From: Cenococcum geophilum 1.58
Lineage: Eukaryota; Ascomycota; Dothideomycetes; Gloniales; Gloniaceae
NCBI GenBank assembly: GCA_001692895.1
Contig: KV748242.1
Location: 186,001-250,000 of the forward strand
Length of the DNA: 64,000 nt
Direction of reading: 5' to 3'
In this document: one piece after another, positions 23,419 through 33,987 of the stretch
Position numbering within the stretch: the first letter of the stretch is position 1
Layout: each line of letters starts with the position of its first letter
Made by a program: the position numbers and the translations under genes
Notes under the pieces: generated by a model
The model's input: the letters and a program-made list of their open reading frames with translations, nothing else
Database searches by the model: none
Told to the model about the DNA's origin: nothing

Positions 23419-23744
23419 ATGGACTTGCTCGAGTCGGTTTTCAACCATTTGGTCCCGCCACCCAAGCTGCCCGGACAGCTGGATATAGATACTGAAGGCA
23501 TTGAACACAGTATCCTGACTCGCCTTATACGTGCCTGCGATACCCTCTATAGGTTAACGGGCGAAGAATTTGCGGAAACGTGGACTTCTATTCGCTGTTC
23601 TCTTACCGTTTGCCTCAATATCACTAAAGGCCATCTTAAGAAGGCATCCATGCTGCAAGAATTCTGCCGTCTTCAACCAAAGGATCTACTAATCCTACAT
23701 GTGGTGGAACAGAATGCGGCACTCCTTATTCGACGCCATGTCAG
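23419..23744 (+). CDS. Exon 1: N-terminus (DUF6606-like)
   Basis: The exon encodes the first 108 residues, beginning MDLLESVFNHLVPPPKLPGQ, the family's typical start. It ends AG in phase 2 before a GTAAGT donor. The upstream in-frame ATG at 23317 is less likely: the family starts at the FNHLVPPPKLP segment, and 23419 has the better start context. Confidence 0.8.
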
Positions 23745-23803
23745 GTAAGTATCACAACTCAAAAAAAGTTCCACCAAAATTCCGGCTGAAGTAAAGAATT
23801 TAG
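23745..23803 (+). other. Intron 1 (59 nt, GT-AG)
   Basis: Donor GTAAGT and acceptor TTTAG, with a CTGAA-type branch candidate at about 23786. Splicing joins ...RRHV to SGDVNTVIFEAFE and restores the family's continuous reading. Its sequence has stops in the upstream frame. Confidence 0.8.
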
Positions 23804-26800
23804 TGGTGATGTGAATACCGTTATCTTCGAGGCCTTCGAGGCGTCGCCTTCTTCTGAGGATGTCCTCGCCGCCGAGAGTGCACTCCAGTGGGACTTCCCT
23901 GGCCGCGCTGCCCAGATACCTTTTGACGAATTCCTTAAAAAATCTTTCCAGGACAGTCTAGCTACCTTTCTTGAGCAAGCTAGCATGGAGTCTCTGAAGC
24001 GCTTCGCGGCACTCTCCGTCAAGGCGAAAGCCTCCATCATCGAGACCAGGGATACCACCGACCCAGCTCTAGTCACACAGATGCTTATGCCCTTGCTTGA
24101 GGCAGTCGGATCCTCTATTGATGTGCCCAGACTACGAAAGCGAGTGCGGGACGATGTCAATATACAAAACGCAGAGTTTCCATGGAGAAGACTTCCGTTA
24201 TGGCTTGTCCTCCGTGTCGCAACTCAGCGTCAGCTCTGCCTCACCCTTGGAAACGAGACTGGACGAGCCTGCTACAAGTTTCTCACTTGCGCTGTGCTTA
24301 CTCAGCTTCTTGAGGATTGCGCTGGTCAGCTTGCCCCGGAGTTGACAATCATGCTCAAAGCCAAGCTGTGCCGTCGCCTTGCGAAGCTGGAAATGGACAA
24401 GACTCGGGTCTACTCCGCCTCTGCTGGGTACAAGCAGCTCTTTAGCTCCATTAGTCCGCTGCTCAAGGGAATTATTGAGCAGGCTACAGAACAGGTTGAA
24501 TCAGCCTGGGCTAAGTTCAAGAGGGCAATCACACGACCTATCCCCAAGCTCCCGTCTCATGCCGATGAGCAGGCTCTCCACCTTTCCCTTCCAAACAGCG
24601 AAAAATACCTCTTTAATCTTCTCACATTGTCCCATGCACAACGGGCAAATATTGCATTACTGGATATCCATCCCTCGGGCGATGGCGCAATGGAACAGGT
24701 CAAAAATTTCGCTGATTGTTATTACAATTTAGCCAGATTGGAGGGTAAGATCGAGGTGGAACGACCATTAACACCCAAGTCCGTAGCAGATTGCCAATCT
24801 CATTGCCTTAAACTAGCAGAGTCGATTACCGAGTTGTTCACCGCAGTTGGGAGCGCTTATGACTCCAATCCAGAGCAAGTGAGCATTTTCATCTTGAATC
24901 TTTTTGACCTCTGGGTCCAGATGGATAAATGTGCTGTCAAAGCCTGTCCTCTCCTCCGCGACTACCACCCAGTATTCAGCCCCGAGCTCCTGGATGTTTT
25001 GCACCTCCCTACGTTATCAGGTATGCAGCGCCTCCGAGATATCCAAAATCATCTCCGGAACAGATGTGGGAACTGTCGATTTACTCACAAGACGATTTTC
25101 AGCGAACCCGATGAAGACTGCTTCGCTGCGCGATATGTCGAGCAGTCCGCTCGGCTACGCAACCTGCGGCAGAAGATCGAGAATGCCTCAGACAGATCGC
25201 GCGAAAACAAGGAATCCGAATGGAACGACGCTTGCGATAAATACGACGATCTCAGCCGAAAGATCTCCGAAGGTACTTGTGTATGCTCGTCCAATCCTGA
25301 TGGATCTCGCAACATTCAGGGATGTAAGAGGTGCTGGCACTGTCGTTGCCGGAACCGGGTGAAGATCACTATCCACGAAGACCTTCTCCCTAAAGACAGT
25401 GCTCGAAAAGCCGTGGTAGTATTTGAGCTCGGCATTCCAAGCTACTTGGCCGCGTATCGGGACGCCGCTTGGAGAATATTCAGTGATCTGGGACACCCTA
25501 GCAAGCCTAGTGCCTCCTCGCCACCAGTCATGCTGCTGAAAGACTACTCCCAGCTTCAATGCTACATAGAGTTGGCTGCAAACGGTGTATCGCTTGCGTC
25601 AGCAAAGAAATCTTTTCTCCAGACCCATTTCAAGGCGGTTAAAATGAAAGTCAAATTGTCCAAAATTCTCTTACCGACGGGTCTCGACTTTTCATACTAC
25701 GATAAGAAGTCCAGAATATGGCTGAAGGACCTCGACAGACCAATGACATTTCAACACCTCTGTGGAATCTATGTTCCGCGCGGTCTGCAAATCTCAGTCA
25801 TTCGATCATCGGTACATCCCGCTCCCGGCACCGACGGGCCATCATCCTACGAGATCATAGCCAACCAAACCAAGTGTCCGTTAGACATGTCCGTCCACGA
25901 GTTCACGTCCTATCAAAGATTGCTCTCGGGGAAGACTCGACGCTGGCTGACCATGCTAGTGGAGCTAGGTGCCTCAAACGCAAACTTCAGCTCCGAGGAT
26001 ACCATGCACGTCTTCAACCAACTCGCCGTGCAAGCAGGGCCAGCACAAACCGAAACTGGCCTTCTGCGAGACGCTCACCTGGTCTTCCAGGATCAGTCTT
26101 TTTGCCAGCGCCTGATAGAACAGATCGACTATCGTCTTCGTAACATATCCTCGAACTGGCGCGAGACGCATTGCATGGAAATTCTCATCACCCTAAGCCT
26201 TCGACTCTTCACCCTGACTTCTGGTCCAGATCACCAAGCTGCGGAGAGGTTGCTCAAGGCCGCGCGCGAGGCCACTTTGCAATGGATCTCTCGTCTCCGC
26301 GACGAGGTTAGAAAGGCAGCCGGGGTTGATGCAGTGGAGAGTGCTGCAAGGTACGGATTCTGGGCCGCGCTGCTATGTCGAAGGACCTTCACCACCTTTG
26401 CCGGATCAGATTCCAAGATGAATGCAGAGGATCTATGTTCATTTACGCAGGCCTCGGTGGCTTTGCAGGAGAACCTCGTGGTAGATCTTGCGAAGCTACC
26501 CCAGAACCTGAAAAATATGCTGGTCCGAGACCTGAAAATGGCATACCAGATCCGATCACTCATCCGACAATCTATACAATCCGGTCCTGACATCTTAGGA
26601 GCTGCGATCAATAAGACTTGGTCTGATTCCGTCAATTCCACTGGGAGGACTTACTCTCCTTGGCAGTTCCTTTCCTCCCGGAACAAGAGATGGGTCGTGT
26701 CGACAATTACTAGTACGGTAAATAAGACCATTGTCTCTCAAGTAGTCCACTACAACTTCGTCGAGGGACACCTGCTGCTAGATGGGAAGCCATTGGGAAG

Positions 26801-27251
26801 ACTACCACGAGAAATCAGCTCATCAGAGGACGTCAAGGAGCTATTTGGAAACCAGCACCTTCTGACATTTCCCTCATCACTTAGCGGCATGAGTCACGTC
26901 ATGGCAACTCGCATACGTGGCCATGAAATCCATTTTGGCCTTCGTGGAAAGAGCGTGGTTATTCAAGCCTTTACCAAGGACGGTCTCCTGGAGTATGTCC
27001 CTCGGCGCGTATTCGTGGGTAACGACAGCTTTGATTTGCCCTCAGGTCTTGTCGAAAATTGTGTACACTGGTATAACACCGGTTCAAAACTCCTGGAAAT
27101 CCGACGAAAACCTGCCATATGGAAGACAAGGCAGAGTGACTGGATTCTAAATGTCTTGAATCGCCGAGCGCAGCGAAACAGGGTGTTTTTGATTGATCCC
27201 CACTCTGACCTCTGCAAGTGCATGGCCGGAATCTTCCGCCACTTCGAGGAC
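23804..27251 (+). CDS. Exon 2, first part: up to the frameshift
   Basis: About 1,149 residues without a stop. It starts SGDVNTVIFEAFEASPSSED, which continues the N-terminal domain. PRLRKRVRDDVN and FPWRRLPLWLVLRVATQRQL (residues about 210-250) are conserved family text. A Cys-rich stretch (CVCSSNPDG...CKRCWHCRC, about 25277-25350) could bind a metal. The conserved end NRRAQRNRVFLIDPHSDLCK leads to AGIFRHFEDP, where the frame breaks. Codon use and GC are those of a normal gene, with no RIP signature. Confidence 0.85.
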
Positions 27252-27260
27252 CCAACGGTT
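27245..27260 (+). other. +1 frameshift in exon 2
   Basis: Upstream frame reads ...AGIFRHFEDP and downstream frame reads QRLTVFQPMSGTLSVELRRL, which together match the family with no missing block. The frame moves by +1 (one extra base or two lost) at about GAGGACCCAACGG. The upstream frame stops at 27297-27299. A 16-nt GT...AG stretch here is too short to be an intron. It could be a real mutation or an assembly error in CCC. Confidence 0.75.
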
Positions 27261-28624
27261 GACCGTCTTCCAGCCCATGAGTGGCACACTTTCTGTTGAG
27301 CTGCGGCGTCTTGAGCTCTCTTTCTTCGTCAACAGAAGTGGCCTCCTTGAGTGTCGAGAGCTGCACGCGGAGATCGATCCTAACCAGGATGCGGGAACGC
27401 TTTACGGATTCGAGAGCAAAATTGTGCTACGCGACGTAGCTAATATCGAGCGGCGAAGCATAATTACTGCACTAGGACAGCTGACCTACAAGCGTCATGG
27501 TATACATGTTGCTGTTCGGGCATGCAGCACCGGCGAATACGGCAGGTTCGGAATCGACGACGTACTTGGACGATTGTCATGTCCGCCCGAGCCGCGAATA
27601 CTATATTCTAAAGCTCAATTCCACGCATACACCTCATTCGCCCTACCTGATCCTCTCACGGGGCGTACTGGCACAGAAGAAGCTCTGCATATGCTTCGAT
27701 CCGGCTATTGTCAGCCCTGGACGCCGATTGGCGACAGTCCTGCCTCTATTCTGAGAATCATTAAGAGATTGAGCCCGGGTAGAGAATATTATCCCCCGGA
27801 CAAGCGACGACTGCAGAAAGTCATTTGGGACCAACACCTGACTTCGAGCATTCAACACGATAGTTATGAGGCTCTTGTGCAAGAAATATTGACCAAGTCA
27901 GACCGGCTCCGAACATTTACCCCGTACCACGAGGAAGCGATAGAGATTGACATCAAGATTCCCTCCCACCTCCAAAGGCGCGGTCAGACTCGTCGTCTTC
28001 TTTACGAGCGCGGTAGCTCCGATTCAGACAGATTGACGGATGAGAACGACATGGTTTACAACGCCAGAGATCGACAAGTCAGGTTACCCCAAACCACCAA
28101 TGTCTACCAAATCGTGAGACTCGTTCGCAAGCGACCGTTCTGCATCCCCATGATAAGAGACCTAGTAGCTATGCTCCATAACTGGAAGTTGATCGGTGGA
28201 TTTCATGACACTTCAGAACGTCTTCCGAGTTGCTTGAGCGACATGATTGAGAACAATATCGGCGAACAATGGGGGAGTCTCGTGAACCTTTGCCGACATA
28301 CTGATGCTGAAGATTCGTATGGATTGATATTTCGACTGGGTCTCTTGTCGTTTGGCACAAACCCTGACATGGACGTTATCAAGTCGCTGGCCGCGTTCAG
28401 TTGTCTGGACGATTTGAAAGCCCTACAGCCGCCATCCTCTCCTTGCTTCACGGAATTCAAGCTTTATGAATCTCCAACGCATGAATCACTGCTGAATTTC
28501 ATCGCCGCCGACTACCCCATTTTCGAACCGAATTGGAGGCAGAAAAAAGCGCGGCAAGATCTGGCTCGAGAGAAGCATCGGATCCTGTGCGAGGCTGAAG
28601 GTAGAAGCCTCGCACACTTCCTCC
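27252..28624 (+). CDS. Exon 2, second part: central region up to the MITE
   Basis: About 457 residues in the new frame. ELSFFVNRSG, DPNQDAGTLYGFESKIVLRD, SYEALVQEILTKSDRLRTF and MIRDLVAMLHNWKLIGGF are conserved central-region text of this family. It ends in REKHRILCEAEGRSLAHFL, then enters the MITE and stops inside it at 28734. With the MITE and one target copy removed, the frame continues as LAHFL-LKQWPSSEPS with no lost base. Confidence 0.85.
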
Positions 28625-29090
28625 CATGGCTCCCAGTAATGAATGAATGTATATTCATACCACTTATCGTATTCATATCATTAAGGCCTCCAGATATTCA
28701 TTATCACGATAATATCGCGATATTGACTAAGTAAGCAATATCACTAGGCTTGACAAGGCGTTAAGGGAGGCGATCGTCCTCAGTCCTCCCAAATCGTCAC
28801 CCCTCTTCTGCCTCTCGAACCAATAAGCTCCTTCCTCTATCCTGATATAAATTAATAAAATTTTACTTGTGCGTATATTTTAGAACGATAGGCGCATTTA
28901 CAATCCTTTGCGAACACCACACTACCCCTTTACAACACCACCGACCATCGCCAACACTCCAAATTATATATATATTCATAAGCTTATGAATATTCATTCA
29001 TTCATAAGATTCAATATCGTATCTATATCACTTCATAACGATAAGCATATCGCGATAAATGAATGAATAAGGTTATCGTTGGGAGCCCTG
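28625..29090. mobile_element. hAT-type MITE inserted in exon 2
   Basis: The 466-bp element has near-perfect 11-bp terminal inverted repeats CATGGCTCCCA / TGGGAGCCCTG (10 of 11 paired). It is flanked by an 8-bp direct duplication CTTCCTCC (28617-28624, 29091-29098), which is diagnostic of the hAT superfamily. The interior is AT-rich with many nested ATTCAT/ATGAAT and TATCG/CGATA inverted motifs and no transposase. Insertion plus duplication is 474 bp, a multiple of three, but the element brings in-frame stops. The target gene reads perfectly when it is removed. Confidence 0.9.
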
Positions 29091-29098
29091 CTTCCTCC

Positions 29099-30121
29099 TG
29101 AAGCAGTGGCCCAGTTCGGAACCATCGGTAGAGGAATTCGAGTCAACCTTGGTTGATGTCGAGTTGGCCTTTCGAAGGATTCTCCCGGAGTGGCAACGCC
29201 TGCACCAGAATATAGAGCTTTCGGAGTATGTCCTTCAAGCTCAGGAAATCCTGGGGCAGCACAAAGGCGCGATGGACATGTCAGTGCCGCGAGCTTTGAA
29301 CACGAAACCTGCAACTTGCTGTGACTCTAATCGTGGCCCTGTTATCCCATCACTATCCGGAGATCTTCTAGTCAAAAATGGGGCCCTTCCTGCGGATCAC
29401 TTGTCTACTAACCAGGAACTGCTTCCTGGTAAGCATTTGTCGCGGGGTGTACATTCCCACAATGAGCGGAACGATATGCATCATGCGACCCGTCCATCCA
29501 AAGAGGTCATTGAGCTAGGTAAAATCTTAGGTTCGTTTGTCAGATCCCCAGACATTCTGCGGCAACAGTACGGAAGAGACTTGGAGAATAGTCTTACCGC
29601 TCTGGAGAACGTTAGCAACCGGTCCAGGCTTCAAGAGGAGCCGCCAGGCGTCAATATTGTCAGAGAGTGCATCAAGAAGGCTCGGGTGACTCTGACTGAG
29701 CAGTTTGACTGTATTAGGCATGCCCTCTCTGCCAAGGATGATCGCTTCCAATGGCTCCAACTAGGTAACTTATGGCCTTGCATCACTCCAGTGACAATTC
29801 TCGAGCAGCTGCGCTCAAGCTCTAATCATCGGTTCGGAAACAACATGAAAGAAAGTCTAGTTTGGTACGGTGTTCTAATTACGACCTTACAGCGGCTTCA
29901 CCGAATCAAGCATGCGCAGTTGAAAGGAGACCAGCATAAAGTGCTCGAGGAGTGGCGAAATACCGGTCATGAAAACTGGAGCCCACTGAATTGCCTTGAC
30001 TGGTTGCTCTTCGAGATTGACAGCGATGTGCTCATCCGCCGTGAGCAGATAGATGTTGCCCATGCGATCATATCACCGGCATCTGGATCGAACCTTGTAC
30101 TGCAAATGAATATGGGAAAGG
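29099..30121 (+). CDS. Exon 2, third part: up to the P-loop
   Basis: 341 residues continuing LKQWPSSEPSVEEFESTLVD and VELAFRRILPEWQRL. SPLNCLDWLLFEIDSDVLIR and REQIDVAHAIISPASGSNLV precede the P-loop LQMNMGKGK, which is cut by intron 2 after the first base of a Gly codon. The part between about 29270 and 29480 (SNRGP...HSHNERND) is poorly conserved linker. Confidence 0.85.
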
Positions 30122-30229
30122 GTAAGTAGGTGGCTTGCTGACCTTTCAGGCCTTAGGCAGTGCAACCTTACATATGGACAATCTCCGCTTTGCGATAAAC
30201 TTTGAATTGGCATACTAATAGCTTTCTAG
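30122..30229 (+). other. Intron 2 (108 nt, GT-AG) splitting the P-loop
   Basis: Donor GTAAGT, branch-like ACTAATA at 30213, acceptor CTAG at 30226-30229. Joining gives MGKGKTSCIVPMAA, the family's nucleotide-binding start of the DUF3638 domain. The intron contains an immediate in-frame TAG. Confidence 0.88.
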
Positions 30230-32068
30230 GCAAAACCTCTTGCATTGTGCCCATGGCTGCGGCGATCCTGGCAAACAAGAAGCAGCTCTTGCGCTTGATT
30301 GCGCCAAAGGCACTGCTATTGCAGACAGCCCAGACAATGCAGTCCAGACTAGGAGGTTTAATCGGCCGAGAGATCAGGCATATTCCGTTTTCTCGCCGGA
30401 CATTGACCACACCTAACATGCTCAAACTGTACTCCGAGCTCCATCACGAAATTCTTCGCTGCTGCGGTGTTATTCTTACCACCCCTGAGCATATTTTGTC
30501 GTACAAACTCAGCGGGCTGCAACGCCTTGCGAACTTAAAGCTTAAGGAGGCGCAGAAGATGGTCGAATTTCAGTCATGGCTAACCGACACGTGTCGTGAT
30601 GTCCTTGATGAATCGGACTTTACTCTGGCTGTAAAAACGCAGCTGATTTACCCAAGTGGCCCCCAGATATCTGTTGATGGACATCCACACCGCTGGGAGG
30701 TTGCACAGAGACTTCTGTCTCTTGTTGAGGATCATCTTCCGAACCTTCAGCGGAGCTTCCTACGAAGCATCGAGGTCGTTGAACGACCACACGGATTTCC
30801 CATGATACACTTCCTCCAAACGGACGTCGAAGTCGCCCTGCACCGCCGAATTGTAAACGAAATCTGCAACGGACGGACTCCCTTTCTTCGTTTGGCGGAT
30901 TCAACATTACCTCACATGAAGTGTGAGATCAAGCGCGTTCTTTCGGAGGAGGATCTCGGTCCCGAGCTTATCAAGCGGGTATCGGGGTTCTTTGCTGACA
31001 AGTCTTCAGCATACAAGAACATCCTCCTTGTCCGTGGGCTGCTTCTGAACGGGATTCTCTTACTCTGCCTGAAGAAGAGATGGAATGTGCAGTACGGACT
31101 GCACCCAAATAGACATCCTATTGCAGTCCCTTTCGAAGCGAAAGGCGTTCCATCTGAACAGGCAGAGTTCGGTCATCCCGACGTCGCTATCCTATTGACT
31201 TGCTTGGCTTTCTATTACTCAGGCCTCAATCTTTCTCAGTTCTGCGATGGTCTACAGCACGTTTTAAAATCTGATGATCCCGCAACTGAGTACGATAGGT
31301 GGACCTTTGGCTCTGATACCCTGCCGGAAGCCTTGCATCACTGGAATGTCATCAATGTCGATGACAAGGGACAAGTCGAAGAACTATGGCGTCATCTTCG
31401 GCTCAACAGAAATGTTCTTGATCATTATATGAACAACTTTGTCTTCCCTGTTCATGCTAAGCAATTCGGTGTCAAGCTGCAGGCTTCTGGGTGGGATCTC
31501 CCCCTGTTCTCGAAATCGCGGCCAGGAGATAAGCAGACCTCCTGTGCCCAGACAACCGGATTCAGCGGCACAAATGATAATAAGATGATGCTCCCGTTGA
31601 CTATCAAACAAGATGACCTGCCAAGCTTACGACAAACCAATGCGGAGGTGCTCACTTACCTCCTACAGGACCGGAACCGGCAGTACAACCTTGCAGCTTG
31701 GCGGGGAAAGCGCTTGACAGAGGAAGAGTTGCTGCGAAGGATTGAGACAATGGGGATCAGGATTCTCATAGACGCCGGTGCCTATATCCTCGAGATGGAT
31801 AATCGGAGCCTTGTCAAGGCATGGCTGGATATAGACACGCAAGCCAAAGGTGCTGTCTATTTCGGTGCTGACAACAGAGCCTGGGTCCAGTATCGAGGAG
31901 GGAAGGAGACGGTCCCATTGCTGGCCACCCCTTTTGCCGAAAACTTTGACGAATGCCTCGTGTACATTGACCAAGCTCATGCACGTGGTATAGACTTGAA
32001 ACTGCCACAGAACGCTCGCGGAGCACTGACTCTGGCTCTTGGCCAGACGAAGGATCACACAGTGCAAG
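30230..32068 (+). CDS. Exon 3: DUF3638 and DUF3645 regions
   Basis: 613 residues. After the P-loop come LLRLIAPKALLLQTAQTM and LGGLIGREIRHIPFSRRT (DUF3638), then CGVILTTPEHILSYKL and CRDVLDESD, a DExD-like box placed as Walker B in a helicase-like ATPase. KRWNVQYGLHPNRHPIAVPF and EAKGVPSEQAEFGHPDVA match DUF3645. CLVYIDQAHARGIDLKLPQN and RGALTLALGQTKDHTVQ end the exon. I expect a P-loop NTPase fold, but nucleotide hydrolysis and any deubiquitinating role are inference. Confidence 0.88.
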
Positions 32069-32122
32069 GCAAGCTTACCACCATCCCCCGCCCCGAACGG
32101 CAAGTGTACCTAACAGATCTAG
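32069..32122 (+). other. Intron 3 (54 nt, GC-AG, no in-frame stop)
   Basis: The exon ends CAAG before a GCAAGC donor, the strict form used by GC-AG introns. A CTAAC branch site (32109-32113) and acceptor ATCTAG follow. Removal turns HTVQ...LAAMRLRQLG into HTVQAAMRLRQLG, matching the family (VQACMRMRKLG-like). Because 54 is a multiple of three and the frame has no stop, retention would add 18 residues unnoticed. Confidence 0.75.
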
Positions 32123-32877
32123 CTGCTATGAGACTTCGACAACTCGGAAGCACTCAGTCTGTCGTTTTCTTCGCCCCTCCAGAAGTGCACCAGAGCATCT
32201 TAGACGTGTGTAAGAAGAGACGTAGGGAGGTCATTGACTCCTCCCACGTCATCAGCTGGCTTTTAGAACAGACCTGCCGCGCTAATGAGCAGTTGCAAAA
32301 TCTATACCTCGCACAAGGAATAGATTTCTGCCGCCGAACGGATGCGCAATGGAAGAACGCGAAGTTTCCCGGCGACAAAAATCACCGAGAAGCGTATCTC
32401 AAAGTTATTCAACATCCTGAGCGGCAGACTCTTAAGCAGCTATACGGAGGTACAGCAAACATCCAACCTAGCTCTCACGCCGGCCTGTCGTCCCCGGAAC
32501 TGAAGATGTTCATGGTGGAGCTCAGCAAGCAAAGACGAGCAGCAAAAGGCAACGGAAATGTCATTCATAGCTCTGCGCTGGAGGAAGTAGAGCAGGAACG
32601 AGAAGTCGAGTTCCAGGTAGAGGAGGTACGTCACATGCAGAAGCCGACACACTATGAGGCCCTCACCTTCCCGGGTCTGCATGCGGCTGTATCTCGTTTT
32701 GCCAAAACTGGCCGCCTCTTTGGCGGACATGGGTACGAACATGTGTTTATAGCTTTGGCTGGTACGGGCATAGGTAAAAAATATAATGTTTGCCGCACGG
32801 CGTCGCAGCTGTTCGTCTCGGCTGAGTTCATGCACACTATCAAGTTTGGAAAGCATAGCCCGAACGATAACTTCCTG
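32123..32877 (+). CDS. Exon 4
   Basis: About 252 residues. QSVVFFAPPEVHQSILDVCK is conserved. A low-conservation charged linker (LEEVEQEREVEFQVEEVRHM) precedes the C-terminal block FPGLHAAVSRFAKTGRLFGG and SQLFVSAEFMHTIKFG. It ends DNFL in phase 0 before GTAAGT. Confidence 0.85.
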
Positions 32878-32938
32878 GTAAGTTCGTTTGCCGTAAGAGA
32901 TCTTTGCCGCTGGCAGTGCTGACCGATGTCTTCCTCAG
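32878..32938 (+). other. Intron 4 (61 nt, GT-AG)
   Basis: Donor GTAAGT, branch CTGAC at about 32919, acceptor CCTCAG. Splicing joins NDNFL to RPVEWILWNPWNE, the conserved C-terminal family sequence. Confidence 0.88.
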
Positions 32939-33565
32939 CGACCCGTTGAGTGGATCCTGTGGAACCCTTGGAACGAGACGGCCCTCATAGTTATCCCCGA
33001 AGAGGCTGAACTTTTGATTTCCGTCATTCGCGCAGAGACGCAGCCAAAGGTACACCTAATTGCATATGCTGCCCCTGTCACAAAGAACATGCTGCACTTC
33101 AACAGGCTTTCGTACTACGTCCTCCCTCGCCTGCCCGTTGGCTGCACGGCACCTGCCTGGCTCTCCACCGAACTTGGAATCTTCGCTGGCCGGCTCTACA
33201 TCGACTTCCCAGAGTGTGCACCTCTCACAAAATACCTGCAGCTTTCGGACGAGACCGATGCAGAATCTCAGCAGAGTAACAGCGAGAAGGTCGGCGTCTT
33301 TACGAAGAATCTTGTCAGCTTCCTTTTAGAGTGGCTTACTCTCCGCCGCAAGGGGCAGGACATTATGCACACACCGATGGGCTATGTCTGTCTGGGTCGG
33401 CCGTTACACAAAAGCCATCCTTTCTTTGTAGCGCGAGGTGCAGATGCTGCAGATGTTATAGAACCTTCTGCGGCGGGTAGAAGAACTGGTGGCAACGTGG
33501 ACGGAGCTGAAGACGGAGACACGGACCTCGAAGACGAGTGGGATCTGATGGATCACCCTGGCTAG
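32939..33565 (+). CDS. Exon 5: C-terminus
   Basis: 208 residues. RPVEWILWNPWNETALIVIP and EEAELLISVIR, then LHFNRLSYYVLPRLPVGCTA, form the last conserved block. WLTLRRKGQDIMHTPMGYV follows, then an acidic low-complexity tail (DGAEDGDTDLEDEWDLMDHP) and a TAG stop. No membrane segment or sorting signal is visible, so a cytosolic or nuclear location is likely but unproven. Confidence 0.85.
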   Translation, partial: RPVEWILWNPWNETALIVIPEEAELLISVIRAETQPKVHLIAYAAPVTKNMLHFNRLSYYVLPRLPVGCTAPAWLSTELGIFAGRLYIDFPECAPLTKYLQLSDETDAESQQSNSEKVGVFTKNLVSFLLEWLTLRRKGQDIMHTPMGYVCLGRPLHKSHPFFVARGADAADVIEPSAAGRRTGGNVDGAEDGDTDLEDEWDLMDHPG

Positions 33566-33987
33566 CCAAGGCTATGGAGACACTGGCAGATATGTTCACG
33601 GTTCAGACGTCTGCGCAAAGATTACCAAGTACCTCGGGGATATGAAGGATAAGCATAATGAGTGCGTCCGTCTAAAAATTGAAATTAGTGCAACCAGGGG
33701 CAGTGAGGTTATCCATAATCAATATTGATTAGCGATTATTGAATATTGCGTATTGACGTTCAATATTCAATATATTGAATATTAAATATTTTCGCGTATA
33801 AGGTGCCAAGTACGGTACTAGTTCCTCCGTAGATGACTCCTAGGCCCTTTGATGATACGTGCACGTTTCTAATTTAGTAGAGAGCCCCATACAAATTAAA
33901 AATATTCAACCACTAAGCCAAGGCTTGCAAGTCATTGCATACATTATTTTTAAATTTTGAAGCTCTACACAAGATTCTATCACCACC

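Larger units (their letters stand above)
23419..33565 (+). pseudogene. Giant DUF6606/DUF3638/DUF3645 family protein gene, disrupted
   Basis: Five exons joined by four introns would encode about 3,130 residues, the usual size for this fungal family. Databases often label the family ubiquitinyl hydrolase-like; I cannot see a catalytic triad, so the activity is unproven here. In order: DUF6606-like N-terminus (residues about 1-270), a long middle region, a P-loop MGKGKTS (about 2055), CRDVLDESD (about 2180), the DUF3645 stretch (HPNRHPIAVPFEAKG, about 2345), VYIDQAHARGIDLKLP (about 2640), and an acidic tail. Start ATG 23419 has a good context (CAACCATGG); stop TAG is at 33563-33565. Two lesions break it: a +1 frameshift near 27250 and a 466-bp MITE at 28625-29090. 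As written, translation from the start ends at 27299 (about 1,273 residues). The rest of the frame is intact, so the damage is recent or partly a sequencing error. Confidence 0.85.

Noticed and set aside
27255-27270. A 16-nt GT...AG stretch that would correct the frame as an intron
   Set aside because: It is far below any workable spliceosomal intron length, and family alignment needs these residues.
23419-33565. Calling the gene a proven deubiquitinase or an active helicase
   Set aside because: Only a P-loop, a DESD box and family-level motifs are visible. I cannot see a cysteine-protease triad or a second helicase domain.
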